A DNA stretch of 64,000 bases. Source: Peteryoungia wuzhouensis (lineage in GTDB: Bacteria; Pseudomonadota; Alphaproteobacteria; Rhizobiales; Rhizobiaceae). Of the stretch, positions 9,435 through 20,769 are shown piece by piece (position 1 is the stretch's first letter; every line of letters begins with the position of its first letter). The notes below the pieces were generated by a model that saw only the letters and a program-made list of their open reading frames with translations, was not told the DNA's origin and made no database searches. The DNA is taken from positions 70,742-134,741 of the forward strand of contig NZ_QJRY01000007.1 in the NCBI RefSeq assembly GCF_003205195.1, in the 5' to 3' direction. A program made the translations under genes and the position numbers.

Positions 9435-10270
9435 CAGACAACCTCCTCGGCCTGCACCACCGTTCCTGGCTCAGCGGTCGTGGAACCCTTGCCGGCCCGA
9501 ATGACGAAGCGGTCGACGAGATAGGCCAGCGTGCCGCCACCGAGACCGGCTACGAGAATATCAAAGCCCGGCATGACGACAGCCAGCAGTGGGCCGGCAA
9601 GAGCGCCGATGACGAAGGCGACCTTCACCACCGACTGCCGACCGGTCGCCCAGATTGACGCAATGAAATAGGATGGGGTGAGGAAGAAAAGCAAACCGGC
9701 AACGACAGGCGGAAAACTTGCGACCAGACCATAACAGAGGCCGACAAGGAGCGTGTTGACAACCACGAGCGTGATGCCGAAGCCGGCAAAATAGGCGGTG
9801 CGTCCCTCGCGCGGAACATCCTTGATACTGCCCATGGCAAACACCCAGGCGGTAATCGCGACAAAATGCGAGAGCAGAAGCAGCAACCAGGTCTGCGTAC
9901 GGCTGGTGCGCAGTTCCGGCACCAGCGAGGCCACCATCGGCATCAGCCGGATCGAGGAGAGCGTCACGGCCAGAAAGATCGCCAGAAGATTGGCGCCGCT
10001 GGTCATCGTGCCGATCAGGATCATCTTCGCCGGGAGTGCCCAGACAGTCGCCGTCATGAACATGGCCTCTGCCCTCGTGACACCCGACTGGAGCGCAAAG
10101 GCGGCGAATCCGACAAAGGAAATCATCAGGATCATCGCTGGCAGGCTGAACAGGCCGCGCATTCCGGCGAGGAACCAGCGGCTTTGGGACACGTCACGTT
10201 CGGCAGGTATCATCAGAAATTCCAGAGCGAGAAACGACAGTGCCGGGCGTTGGCCCGGCACCGTATTCAT
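9434..10270 (-). CDS. azlC: AzlC family membrane transporter
   Basis: The large subunit of an AzlCD exporter. The sequence shows SFVGFAAFALQSGVTRAEAMF near residue 50, a family hallmark, and about seven membrane segments, followed by a hydrophilic C-terminal tail. The start is uncertain: an ATG at 10213 would remove 19 residues and agrees better with homologues as I remember them. It lies directly downstream of clpA on the same strand. Confidence 0.88.
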   Translation of the reverse strand: MNTVPGQRPALSFLALEFLMIPAERDVSQSRWFLAGMRGLFSLPAMILMISFVGFAAFALQSGVTRAEAMFMTATVWALPAKMILIGTMTSGANLLAIFLAVTLSSIRLMPMVASLVPELRTSRTQTWLLLLLSHFVAITAWVFAMGSIKDVPREGRTAYFAGFGITLVVVNTLLVGLCYGLVASFPPVVAGLLFFLTPSYFIASIWATGRQSVVKVAFVIGALAGPLLAVVMPGFDILVAGLGGGTLAYLVDRFVIRAGKGSTTAEPGTVVQAEEVV

Positions 10271-10284
10271 TCAGATGAAGCGCC

Positions 10285-12768
<2,484 letters not shown>

Positions 12769-12777
12769 GTCTGATCC

Positions 12778-13125
12778 TCACTTCTTTTCCATGACGCATT
12801 GAAGCGGATGTTCATGCTGCCTGGCGAAATCCATCACCTGTGAGACTTTTGTTTCGGCGACTTCGTAGGTGAAGACTCCACACTCACCCACGCCATGATT
12901 GTGAACATGCAGCATGATGCGAGTGGCAGCTTCCCTGTCCTTTTGAAAAAAGCGCTCCAGGATATGGATCACGAATTCCATCGGGGTGTAGTCGTCGTTC
13001 AGAAGCAGTACGCGATACAAATCAGGCTTCTTCGTCTTCGGCTTGGTGCGCGTGATGACCGAAGTGCCCTTGTTGGCACTGTCCCCGTCACGCTGGCTCT
13101 GCATGAAGACCGGCTTGGCGATCAT
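12778..13125 (-). CDS. clpS: ATP-dependent Clp protease adaptor ClpS
   Basis: ClpS binds N-degron substrates and delivers them to ClpA. The core is clear: [20 protein letters not shown] near residues 37-56 and [20 protein letters not shown] near residue 82. The 115 residues include a longer basic N-terminal arm, as in other rhizobial ClpS1 proteins. A GGAG precedes the ATG; a second ATG lies at residue 8. Confidence 0.96.
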   Translation of the reverse strand: MIAKPVFMQSQRDGDSANKGTSVITRTKPKTKKPDLYRVLLLNDDYTPMEFVIHILERFFQKDREAATRIMLHVHNHGVGECGVFTYEVAETKVSQVMDFARQHEHPLQCVMEKK

Positions 13126-13301
13126 TTCAGTTCATTCTCCGTTGTCCGGCCGGTTAGCCGTTACGCATCGGTACGGACGAACACTCAGCACAGTAAGGTA
13201 GTTCATAATTCGGTGATTTTAAGCCCCCCGAACGACCGTGACGACGATTTGTCCCACGGGGCGGAAAACCAAGGAAATTCGAACCAACAGGTTATACCAG
13301 C

Positions 13302-13343
13302 AAGCAAAAATGACAAGACCGGCCGCGCAGGGCGCGGCCGGTC
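13302..13343 (-). terminator. Intrinsic terminator of the phasin gene
   Basis: GACCGGCCGCGC (13317-13328) and GCGCGGCCGGTC (13332-13343) form a perfect 12-bp stem with a three-base loop. Read on the minus strand it is followed within a few bases by a T-rich stretch (CATTTTTGC). It lies just downstream of the phasin stop. Confidence 0.8.
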
Positions 13344-13367
13344 TCGCATGGTACACGCAAGCTTGGA

Positions 13368-13715
13368 TCAGGCTGCCGTGGCGACCGGCGTCAGCGCACG
13401 GCTGAACGGCGCTTCATAGGGCTTGTACAGCGTCTTGGCGAGTTCGGCATACATTTCGCCGATCTTGGTCGCTTCGGCAACGAAGCTCTCGTAGGAGGAC
13501 TTGAGATAAGACGACTGCAGTTCAAAGGCGGCTTCGGCACTCTTCACCGAGGTCAGCGCTTCGACATAGGAGGCCATGTCCTGGAAGGACTTCTTCGAGT
13601 AGTCGGTCGCCTCGGTCGCGATCGACTGGAAACCCTTCGTGATCTCCGAATAGTTCTTCATCATCGCGTCCATGGCTTCTTTGCTCTTCTTGCTGGCTTC
13701 ATCAATATTGAACAT
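13368..13715 (-). CDS. Phasin family protein
   Basis: Phasins coat polyhydroxyalkanoate granules. The 115-residue protein is almost entirely amphipathic helix with the family pattern MFNIDEASKKSKEAMDAM, then SIATEATDYSKKSFQD near residue 32 and a four-helix-like body rich in Ala, Lys and Glu. It is a single gene with its own terminator. Confidence 0.87.
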   Translation of the reverse strand: MFNIDEASKKSKEAMDAMMKNYSEITKGFQSIATEATDYSKKSFQDMASYVEALTSVKSAEAAFELQSSYLKSSYESFVAEATKIGEMYAELAKTLYKPYEAPFSRALTPVATAA

Positions 13716-13824
13716 GTGATCTCACTCCTCTACGCCTCATATCAGTGAAGAATAAGATAGCAGCCGCACAAAATCCGTCAAGGGAAATTGTGCGATGCAC
13801 AATTACCAGGGGTTGCATTTCCGT

Positions 13825-13858
13825 TTAAAAAAAGGGCCGCCCAGCAACAGGCGACCCT
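13825..13858 (-). terminator. Intrinsic terminator downstream of the DUF3126 gene
   Basis: On the minus strand AGGGTCGCC and GGCGGCCCT form a stem with one mismatch, followed immediately by a run of seven T. A second palindrome, AATTGTGC-GAT-GCACAATT, lies at 13786-13804, toward the phasin promoter. Confidence 0.8.
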
Positions 13859-13917
13859 ATGATGTTGACGGCACAACGAGATTCCGTCGCGGTCTCAACC
13901 TTTGGCTTCAATCGCGA

Positions 13918-14121
13918 TCAAAGATCGACGTCGAGGATGGCCATCGAAAAATTGTAGGACAGTTCGCCGTCCTCTTCGTCCCGGAAGACGACGCCCAGAA
14001 ACTCTTCCCCAACGTAGACTTCGGCCGAGTCATCCTTACGCGGGCGGGCCTTGACGGCCATCGAGGGGTTCAATGTCCGCTTGAAATAGGCGTCGAGCTT
14101 CTTGATCTCATCAGGCTTCAC
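13918..14121 (-). CDS. DUF3126 family protein
   Basis: A 67-residue protein starting VKPDEIKKLDAYFKRTLN, matching the Rhizobiales DUF3126 family of unknown function (small cytoplasmic alpha/beta protein). The start is the GTG at 14121, chosen because a GGAG lies eight bases upstream and because the residues before it look unlike a protein. It is followed by an intrinsic terminator and preceded by cysE on the same strand. Confidence 0.85.
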   Translation of the reverse strand: MKPDEIKKLDAYFKRTLNPSMAVKARPRKDDSAEVYVGEEFLGVVFRDEEDGELSYNFSMAILDVDL

Positions 14122-14250
14122 ACTGGATCTCCATCGGATGTTTTTGAATTGCGCCGCTTGTGCCACGGCTTTTCCGCCGCTGTAAAGACGCAAAGGAAGG
14201 ATTGACCGGCCCGCCAGACATATCAAATCGGAATTTGCGACCGGGCGCGA

Positions 14251-15075
14251 TCAGTCGACTGAAACGATCATCTGGTCCATCGAGCGCGCCGGTTCCGCGC
14301 AGCCGGCCTCTCCGACGACCCGCGCAGGCACACCAGCGACGGTCGTGCAGCGTGGCACCGGCTTGAGCACCACCGAGCCGGCAGCAATGCGCGAGCAGCT
14401 GCCGACTTCGATATTGCCAAGCACCTTTGCCCCGGCCCCAATGAGAACGCCGTCGCCGATCTTCGGATGCCTATCGGCACCCTCCTTGCCCGTGCCGCCC
14501 AGCGTCACGCCATGCAGGATCGAAACATTGTCACCGATGCGGGCGGTCTCGCCCACCACCAGCCCCGTGGCATGATCGAGGAAGATCCCCTTGCCGATGC
14601 GCGCTGCGGGATTGATGTCCGTCTGGAATATGTTCGAGGAACGGCTCTGGAGGTAGAGAGCAAAATCGCGGCGGCCGTTGTTCCACAGCCAGTGCGCCAG
14701 CCGATGGGTCTGAATCGCGTGGAAACCCTTGAAATAGAGGACCGGCTCCATGAAACGGGTGCAGGCAGGGTCACGGTCATAGACAGCCTGGATATCGACG
14801 CGAAGGATCGCCGTCCATTCCGACCAATCGGCCATCATGGACTCGAAAGCCTGGCGCAGCACGATGGCCGGCAGGTCGGAGTGGTCGAGCCGCTCGCAGA
14901 TGCGATAGATGACGCAATCCTCGAGTGAACGATGGCTCAGGACCGTCGCATGGAAAAATGCAGCCAGCATGGGGTCTCGTTCCGCAGCCAGACGCGCCTC
15001 CTGGCGCAGACTGTCCCAGATCGGGTCCATCGACGTGACAATTTCGTTCTTGAGAACGTCGTTGTGTGCGACCAT
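14251..15075 (-). CDS. cysE: Serine O-acetyltransferase
   Basis: CysE acetylates serine with acetyl-CoA in the first step of cysteine synthesis. The N-terminal helical domain carries VLSHRSLEDCVIYRI near residue 46. The C-terminal left-handed beta helix shows hexapeptide repeats, with GKGIFLDHATGLVVGETARI near residue 163 (active-site His) and GVLIGAGAKVLGNIEVG near residue 213. The length of 274 residues is typical of rhizobial CysE. It is divergent from the enoyl-CoA hydratase-like gene. Confidence 0.96.
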   Translation of the reverse strand: MVAHNDVLKNEIVTSMDPIWDSLRQEARLAAERDPMLAAFFHATVLSHRSLEDCVIYRICERLDHSDLPAIVLRQAFESMMADWSEWTAILRVDIQAVYDRDPACTRFMEPVLYFKGFHAIQTHRLAHWLWNNGRRDFALYLQSRSSNIFQTDINPAARIGKGIFLDHATGLVVGETARIGDNVSILHGVTLGGTGKEGADRHPKIGDGVLIGAGAKVLGNIEVGSCSRIAAGSVVLKPVPRCTTVAGVPARVVGEAGCAEPARSMDQMIVSVD

Positions 15076-15147
15076 TGCCGGTCTCCTCGTTCATGCTTGA
15101 ATGGCATTATATATCCGAACCCTTTCCGAACTCAAATGGGGACCCGC

Positions 15148-15951
15148 ATGAAACGTTCCAAGGCATTCGCGAATGGTCAGATCGAGGCGACCAGTGGAGA
15201 CGGCATTGGCCTGTTGCAGATCGTCAATCCAATGCGAAAGAATGCGGTGACCGCAGCAATGTGGCGGGCCATCCCGGAAGCGCTCCACTGGCTGCATGCT
15301 GACGCTGCGGCGCGGGTGATCGTGCTGTCCGGCGCCGGCAGCAGGGATTTCAGCGCGGGCGCAGACATTTCGGAATTTACCGAATTACGCAAGGATGCTG
15401 CGACGGCGCGAGTCTACGAAGCGTCCAACAGCCGCGCCTTCGCGGCGATCCGCGAGGCCCCAATCCCTGTCATCGCGGCCGTGCGCGGCATTTGTTACGG
15501 TGGCGGGTTCGGACTTGCTGCGGCCGCCGATCTGAGGATCGCATCCGAGGAAGCGCTGTTTGCCGTCCCTGCTGCTCGGCTCGGCCTCGCCTATCCCGCC
15601 GACGCCGTCCAGGATTTCGTTCGCGGCCTTGGAAGCCAGATGGCTCGGCGGGCGCTGTTTACCGGAGGAAGTCTCACGGCGCAGGAACTTTTCGCCTGCG
15701 GTTTTCTGAGCGAAGTGACGTCTCCGGATGCACTCGAACGACAGTCTCTGGCCCTGGCCGAAGCCATTTCCCAGAATGCGCCCCTCTCCCTTCGGGCCTC
15801 GAAGCTTGCGCTGAGGGCAGTCGAACTCGCGGATGAAGACATGTTGCGCGAAGCGGAGATCCTTGGCGCCCAGACCTTCGACAGCGCAGACTATCGTGAA
15901 GGGCGCGCCGCCTTTGCCGAGCGCCGGCGCCCGGTGTTCAAAGGTGAATAA
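15148..15951 (+). CDS. Enoyl-CoA hydratase/isomerase family protein
   Basis: A crotonase-fold enzyme. The two oxyanion-hole segments are visible: DFSAGADISEFTEL near residue 68 and AVRGICYGGGFGLAAAADLR near residue 112. The 267 residues are normal. Which acyl-CoA it uses, and whether it hydrates or isomerises, cannot be read from the sequence. I chose the ATG at 15148 because GGGGA lies just upstream; an ATG at 15136 has no ribosome binding site. Confidence 0.88.
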   Translation: MKRSKAFANGQIEATSGDGIGLLQIVNPMRKNAVTAAMWRAIPEALHWLHADAAARVIVLSGAGSRDFSAGADISEFTELRKDAATARVYEASNSRAFAAIREAPIPVIAAVRGICYGGGFGLAAAADLRIASEEALFAVPAARLGLAYPADAVQDFVRGLGSQMARRALFTGGSLTAQELFACGFLSEVTSPDALERQSLALAEAISQNAPLSLRASKLALRAVELADEDMLREAEILGAQTFDSADYREGRAAFAERRRPVFKGE

Positions 15952-16031
15952 TACACCTATGGGTTGCGGTTGATTTGTTTACAGTTCGCGTTCAGGGCGT
16001 AGCATTCTCCCAGAGACAGGGAGGTGCCATC

Positions 16032-16820
16032 ATGTCGTGGATCAGTGATACGCAGCCTTTGACGCAGAGGGAAACGCTCAACGGGGACATTCTGCCCCTG
16101 ACCAACAATCTCATGCTTCGCGTTCTCGGGAATCCCCGCGGGAACTACGACCAATCCTGCCAGTCCGTCACCCACCCGGTGATCCGCAAGCTGATCGTCA
16201 CCGAAAGCGTCGGTCCCTTTAAAGTTACAGGACTCAAGCCTGCGGTGGATCAATTGCGGTCCGCCCTCACCGACCTACGGACCGAGATGCCGGAAATCTA
16301 CGCCGTATTGGGCTCTGCCGGCATGCTGTGCGTCAGATATGTTCGGGGAAGCAAATCTTCGATCAGCAACCATTCTTGGGGCTGCGCCATCGATTTCACC
16401 CTCGAAGGCAAACTCGACACCCGCGGCGACAACAGAGCGCAAAAGGGCCTGATCGCCATGCATCCGATCATGAACAGGCACAATTTCTTCTGGGGTGCCG
16501 CCTTCAAGACGGAGGATTCCATGCATTTCGAGATCAGTCGGCAGCAATTGCTCGCCTGGCACCGGGATGGGGCATTCGGAGAACCGCAGGAACTGCCGCA
16601 AGAGGCTCACAGGTTCTCGATCGGCGACCGTGGACCCGAAGTCGAATGGACACAGCAGCGCCTCAACATCCTAAGCGGCTTCGACGTTGACGAGGATGGC
16701 ATTTTCGGCCCGGCGACACGCGCGGCGGTCATCGAATTTCAACGCCAGCACGGGCTGACGGCAGATGGTGTCGTGGGGCCGAAAACGATGGAAGCCTTGA
16801 AGAATGCGCCGACGCAGTGA
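16032..16820 (+). CDS. M15-type carboxypeptidase-like protein with peptidoglycan-binding domain
   Basis: The 262-residue protein has a D-Ala-D-Ala carboxypeptidase-like (M15_4) domain, with SISNHSWGCAIDFTL near residue 113 (His and Asp metal ligands) and SMHFEISRQQL near residue 164 (metal-ligand His). After a linker comes a C-terminal PG_binding_1 domain (GDRGPEVEWTQQRLN, DGIFGPATRAAVIEFQRQHG). No signal peptide is seen, which is odd for a wall enzyme; phage-type endolysins of this build also lack one. AGGGAGGTG precedes the ATG. It converges with the alpha/beta hydrolase gene six bases away. Confidence 0.82.
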   Translation: MSWISDTQPLTQRETLNGDILPLTNNLMLRVLGNPRGNYDQSCQSVTHPVIRKLIVTESVGPFKVTGLKPAVDQLRSALTDLRTEMPEIYAVLGSAGMLCVRYVRGSKSSISNHSWGCAIDFTLEGKLDTRGDNRAQKGLIAMHPIMNRHNFFWGAAFKTEDSMHFEISRQQLLAWHRDGAFGEPQELPQEAHRFSIGDRGPEVEWTQQRLNILSGFDVDEDGIFGPATRAAVIEFQRQHGLTADGVVGPKTMEALKNAPTQ

Positions 16821-16826
16821 CTGCAC

Positions 16827-17609
16827 CTACCGCGCCTGAGCGGCGTAGAATTCCAGCACCGCTTTCTTGAACACCCGGTCGCCGACGGCCAACATGTGGT
16901 CGCGGTTCGGAATATCGAGCGCGGCGGCATGGGGCATGAGGGCCGCGAGTTCCGCCGCCGAGCCAGCAATATCGTCCTTGGTCCCGACGCCGATCAGGGT
17001 GGGTATGTCGACCTTGGCGATGTCCTGTCGCGACACGAGGTCCCGCGAGGTGCGAATGCAGGCGGCGAGCGCCAGCCGATCAGAACCAGTCTGGTCGGCA
17101 AAGGCTCTGAACATCCGCCCGCGCTCATGCGTCACGTCATCCAAAGACGGCGCGAGCAGAGCATCGGCGATCGGATCCCAATCGCCCACGCCGTCGCACA
17201 TGCCGATGCCGAGACCGCCGAAGACCAGAGTTCGAACACGATCGGGGTGTTCGACCGCCAGGAATGCCGAGATGCGCGCGCCCATGGAATATCCCATGAC
17301 ATGGGCGTCGGGCAGGCCGAGATGATTAAGAAGGGCTGCCGCATCTCCGGCCATTGAGCTTGGATGGTAGACCTCCGGATCATGCGGCTTGTCACTCGCG
17401 CCGTGACCGCGATTGTCGATGGCAATGACGCGGTAGCCGGCATCACCCAATGTCCGCAACCAGCCCGGATAGACCCAGTTGACGCTTGCCGACGAGGCGA
17501 ACCCATGGATCAGCAAAACGGGTTCGCCCGTGGGATCGCCATCGTCAAAATAGGCAAGCTCCAGATCGTCGTTGCGAAAACGGGAGAAATTCGGTGCGTC
17601 GAGATTCAT
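16827..17609 (-). CDS. Alpha/beta hydrolase
   Basis: The fold's elements are clear: LLIHGFASSASVNW near residue 33 (oxyanion loop), IDNRGHGASDKP near 62, nucleophile elbow MGYSMGAR near 103, an Asp-bearing strand VGTKDDIAGSAAEL near 217 and the late His of NRDHMLAVGD near 240. The 260-residue form from the ATG at 17609 has an AGGA upstream and a homologue-like start. The substrate is unknown; esterases, haloperoxidase-like and C-C hydrolases share this form. Confidence 0.87.
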   Translation of the reverse strand: MNLDAPNFSRFRNDDLELAYFDDGDPTGEPVLLIHGFASSASVNWVYPGWLRTLGDAGYRVIAIDNRGHGASDKPHDPEVYHPSSMAGDAAALLNHLGLPDAHVMGYSMGARISAFLAVEHPDRVRTLVFGGLGIGMCDGVGDWDPIADALLAPSLDDVTHERGRMFRAFADQTGSDRLALAACIRTSRDLVSRQDIAKVDIPTLIGVGTKDDIAGSAAELAALMPHAAALDIPNRDHMLAVGDRVFKKAVLEFYAAQAR

Positions 17610-17775
17610 GCTGACATCCTGCAGGGGCTGGGCCGGCAACCTTAGTGATTGTGCCGCTGACATCAATTGCCGCAGGGGGATTTTCTGTGGGTCCAACCGC
17701 GCATTGGCTCTACACATTTGCATACGGGAGCGTTATGGTCCGGCGCAAAATCACGAGCATTTCGCGGAGTTTCCC

Positions 17776-18021
17776 ATGGCCGGTCACAGCATTCCCCATT
17801 TCCAGAACGACGGCGGTCACCTTGTGATCGAGATCGGCGTCAAGGAATTCATGTGCACCGGGGCATCCTCGCCCTTCGACCATCCGCATATCTTCATCGA
17901 CATGGGGCACGACACCGAAAAGGTCTGTTCCTACTGCTCGACGCTCTACCGCTACAACCCGGCGCTCAAGGCCGAGCAGACGAACCCGCCGGGCTGCGTC
18001 TTTCACGTGAAGGCGGCGTAA
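17776..18021 (+). CDS. Zinc-finger domain protein (zf-CHCC)
   Basis: An 81-residue protein of the family related to mitochondrial complex I subunit NDUFS6. Candidate zinc ligands are the Cys in KEFMCTG (near residue 27), the His in DHPHIFIDMGHD (near residue 37-45) and the pair VCSYCS (near 50-53). Such proteins are found beside or as accessories of respiratory complex I in alphaproteobacteria, but here the gene stands between unrelated genes. It precedes the FAD monooxygenase gene by 25 bases. Confidence 0.87.
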   Translation: MAGHSIPHFQNDGGHLVIEIGVKEFMCTGASSPFDHPHIFIDMGHDTEKVCSYCSTLYRYNPALKAEQTNPPGCVFHVKAA

Positions 18022-18046
18022 GCGGCGTCACGATCGGCATCACCTC

Positions 18047-19210
18047 ATGTCCATCATGCACGCCACCATCGTCGGAGCCGGGGTGGCGGGCCTGACGACT
18101 GCGCTCTCGCTCGCTGCCAAGGGGATTTCGAGCGATATCATCGAGCAGGCCCCGCAACTGGGCGAAGTCGGGGCAGGACTTCAGCTCTCGCCCAACGCCA
18201 CACGCGTTCTCGCCGCCTTGGGTGTGCTTGCCGAAATCGAACGGCAGTGGCTCGAGCCACGCAGCATCCGCCTCGCCTCCGGGATCGATCTTCGCAGCCT
18301 CGCGGATCTGCCGGCGGGAGACTTCGCCCGCAATCGCTGGCGCGCGCCTTATGGCGTGCTTCATCGCTCGACCTTGCAGCAAGCCCTGCTTCGGGCGGCG
18401 CTGAACGAACCGCTTTGCAAGCTTCACCTCGGACACCGCATCGACGGCGTGGGTGCGGATGCGCTGGCGCATGTCACGGGTCGGAGACCCGACCTCGTCG
18501 TTGGTGCTGATGGAGCCTGGTCGGTTGCGCGCGACGCCGTTGCCGGGGCGCCCAATGTCAGCTTTTCCGGCAACATCGCGTGGCGCTTCACCGTCGCGTC
18601 GGCGGACGCGCCAGCCTTTCTGTCGCGCAGTGGCGTGACCGCCCATCTTGGCCCGAGGGCACATCTCGTCAGCTATCCGCTGAACGAGATCGACGGCTTC
18701 AACCTCGTGGCCATTGCGGCCGGCGCCAGAAGCGACGAAAGCTGGGCCCTCCAGGCCGATGCCGCTCGACGCGCCATGCTGCTCGAACAGTTCTCCGGCT
18801 GGCACCGGGATATCCGGACCGTCCTGGCCGGCGCTGAAAACCCGACCTTCTGGCCGCTGTACCAGGCCTCGGAGGGGCGCTGGCAGAATGGACGGGATAC
18901 GGTGCTCATCGGCGATGCGGCCCATGCCATGATGCCGTTCTCCGCCCAGGGAGCCGCCATGGCCATCGAAGACGCCTTCAGCCTGGCCCACCATGTCTCA
19001 CGCACCGCCCTGCCCTCGGCTCTCTCAAGCTTCGAGACGGAGCGCAAGGCACGCGCGGCACGCGTCAAGGCACGGGGCGATTTCAACCGCTTCGCCTATC
19101 ATGCACGCGGTCCCGTCCGTATCGCTCGCGACCTCGTGCTGTCATTGCGGTCACCCGAGAAACTCGCCGCCGATCTCGACTGGCTTTATGGCCACAAAAT
19201 CGACGGCTGA
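18047..19210 (+). CDS. FAD-dependent monooxygenase (salicylate hydroxylase-like)
   Basis: A 387-residue class A flavoprotein hydroxylase. The GAGVAGLTTALSLAAKG Rossmann motif lies near residue 8, the DG motif near 153 (VGADGAWS), and the GD motif LIGDAAHAMMPFSAQGAAMA near 287. The substrate is probably an aromatic or quinone-like compound but is not readable. A second ATG at 18056 is also possible as the start. The gene converges with metC. Confidence 0.88.
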   Translation: MSIMHATIVGAGVAGLTTALSLAAKGISSDIIEQAPQLGEVGAGLQLSPNATRVLAALGVLAEIERQWLEPRSIRLASGIDLRSLADLPAGDFARNRWRAPYGVLHRSTLQQALLRAALNEPLCKLHLGHRIDGVGADALAHVTGRRPDLVVGADGAWSVARDAVAGAPNVSFSGNIAWRFTVASADAPAFLSRSGVTAHLGPRAHLVSYPLNEIDGFNLVAIAAGARSDESWALQADAARRAMLLEQFSGWHRDIRTVLAGAENPTFWPLYQASEGRWQNGRDTVLIGDAAHAMMPFSAQGAAMAIEDAFSLAHHVSRTALPSALSSFETERKARAARVKARGDFNRFAYHARGPVRIARDLVLSLRSPEKLAADLDWLYGHKIDG

Positions 19211-19218
19211 GGCTTCAA

Positions 19219-20409
19219 TCAGAGGCTGGCGGCGGCCGCAAAGCCGCGCTCCAGATCCACAAAGATGTCCTCGACATCTTCCAGACCGATCTGCAGGCGG
19301 ATGACGGCACCGTCCTGCGGACCTTTGCGAATTTTGCGATCACTCAGATTGACGAACACAGCAAGGCTCTCGTAGCCACCCCAGGACCAGCCTAGGCCGA
19401 AGAGTTGGAGGGCATCGAGGAAGGCATGGGCCTTCGGCTTGATCTTCTCGGGCGTGTCTGCCGACAGCACGAAGGAGAAGACGCCCGAGGCTCCCTTGAA
19501 GTCGCGTTTCCACATCTCGTGGCCGGGGAAACTCGGCAAGGCCGGATGCAGGACGCGGGAAACGCCAGGACGGCCCTCCAACCATTCCGCAACCTTGAGC
19601 GCAGAGCGGAAATGGTGATCGAGGCGCAGGTTCATCGTGCGCAGGCCGCGCAGGATCTGGTAGGAATCATCCGGCGCCCCGCAAATGCCCATGGTGCTAT
19701 GGGCCTCATGCAGTTTCGGCCAGCATTTCGCATTCGCGGAAACCGTACCCATGAGAATGTCGGAATGGCCGGAGGGATACTTGGTTGCGGCATGAATGGA
19801 GACGTCGACGCCGAAATCCAGCGGCTTGAAATAAAGCGGTGTCGCCCAGGTATTGTCCATGGTCACCACGCAGTCGAAGCGATGCACAACATCGGCAATG
19901 GCGCGGATATCCTGCATTTCGAACGTGTTTGAACCGGGCGCTTCGGTATGCACCAGACGCGTGTTGGGTCGCATCAGCCGCGCGATGTCAGCGCCGATCT
20001 CGGGATCGTAATATTCGATCTCGACCCCCAAACGGGTCAGCATGGTGTCGCAGAAGTGTCGGCAGGGCGAATAGACCGAATCGACGATCAGCGCGTGGTC
20101 TCCCGCCGAGAGGAATGTCAGGAAGGGAACGCTGATGGCGGCCAGCCCGGACGGGACGAGAACGGTCCCCGCCGAGCCTTCCAATTCGTCGATGGCAGCA
20201 CACAAGGCATCCGTGGTCGGTGTACCATGCGTGCCGTAGGTGTAGCGCTGGGTCCGCGTTTCCATCGCCCTTGCGTTGGGGAAAAGAACCGTCGAGGCAT
20301 GCACGACAGGTGGATTGACGAAGCCATGATACTCGTTCGGATCATAGCCGGTATGGCAGAGCTTCGTATTGGTCCCGGCCGTTTCCAGCCATTCTTTGTT
20401 TTTGCTCAT
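19219..20409 (-). CDS. metC: Cystathionine beta-lyase / PLP-dependent trans-sulfuration enzyme
   Basis: Cleaves cystathionine to homocysteine on the way to methionine. The Cys/Met metabolism PLP family is clear: the PLP-binding lysine sits in HAATKYPSGHSDILMG near residue 205, and QRYTYGTHGTPTTDAL near 50 supplies the phosphate and neighbouring-subunit contacts. The length of 396 residues fits rhizobial MetC. I chose the ATG at 20409 (MSKNKEWLETAG). The gene is divergent from aapJ across about 360 bases. Confidence 0.92.
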   Translation of the reverse strand: MSKNKEWLETAGTNTKLCHTGYDPNEYHGFVNPPVVHASTVLFPNARAMETRTQRYTYGTHGTPTTDALCAAIDELEGSAGTVLVPSGLAAISVPFLTFLSAGDHALIVDSVYSPCRHFCDTMLTRLGVEIEYYDPEIGADIARLMRPNTRLVHTEAPGSNTFEMQDIRAIADVVHRFDCVVTMDNTWATPLYFKPLDFGVDVSIHAATKYPSGHSDILMGTVSANAKCWPKLHEAHSTMGICGAPDDSYQILRGLRTMNLRLDHHFRSALKVAEWLEGRPGVSRVLHPALPSFPGHEMWKRDFKGASGVFSFVLSADTPEKIKPKAHAFLDALQLFGLGWSWGGYESLAVFVNLSDRKIRKGPQDGAVIRLQIGLEDVEDIFVDLERGFAAAASL

Positions 20410-20769
20410 TGCGAGGAATTCCCTGGTGCTAGACTTCCCGTTCTTGCCGCTCCCCATCCGGCAGGTCAAGTCGCATCCTATGACCTGCTCCAAGCGTCTC
20501 GCCATGCACTCAGCGCAAAGGAAAGGGCACCGATAGGCGTCATTTTCAGCACTAATGCGCCCACATTCAGCATTTCTGCCCATTTCTTCGGCGATTTTGG
20601 CAAAATCTTCCCCCTTGAGCCATAAATCAGCTTAAAGACTTGACCCTGCAACCATTTCCGACTGTGATAGTGCTGCTTGCTCCGGGAGGCCCGCAAGCCG
20701 ATGAGCGCCGCCGGGAAACCCTGGCCGGATGCCGTCGATGGCAAAAACAAGAGAATAAGGTTGGGAAAA
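20410..20769. other. Intergenic region between metC and aapJ
   Basis: About 360 bases between two divergent genes, where the promoters of both must lie. The longer reading frames that cross it have no convincing start or homology. I see no riboswitch, terminator or clear promoter pair that I would defend. Confidence 0.5.
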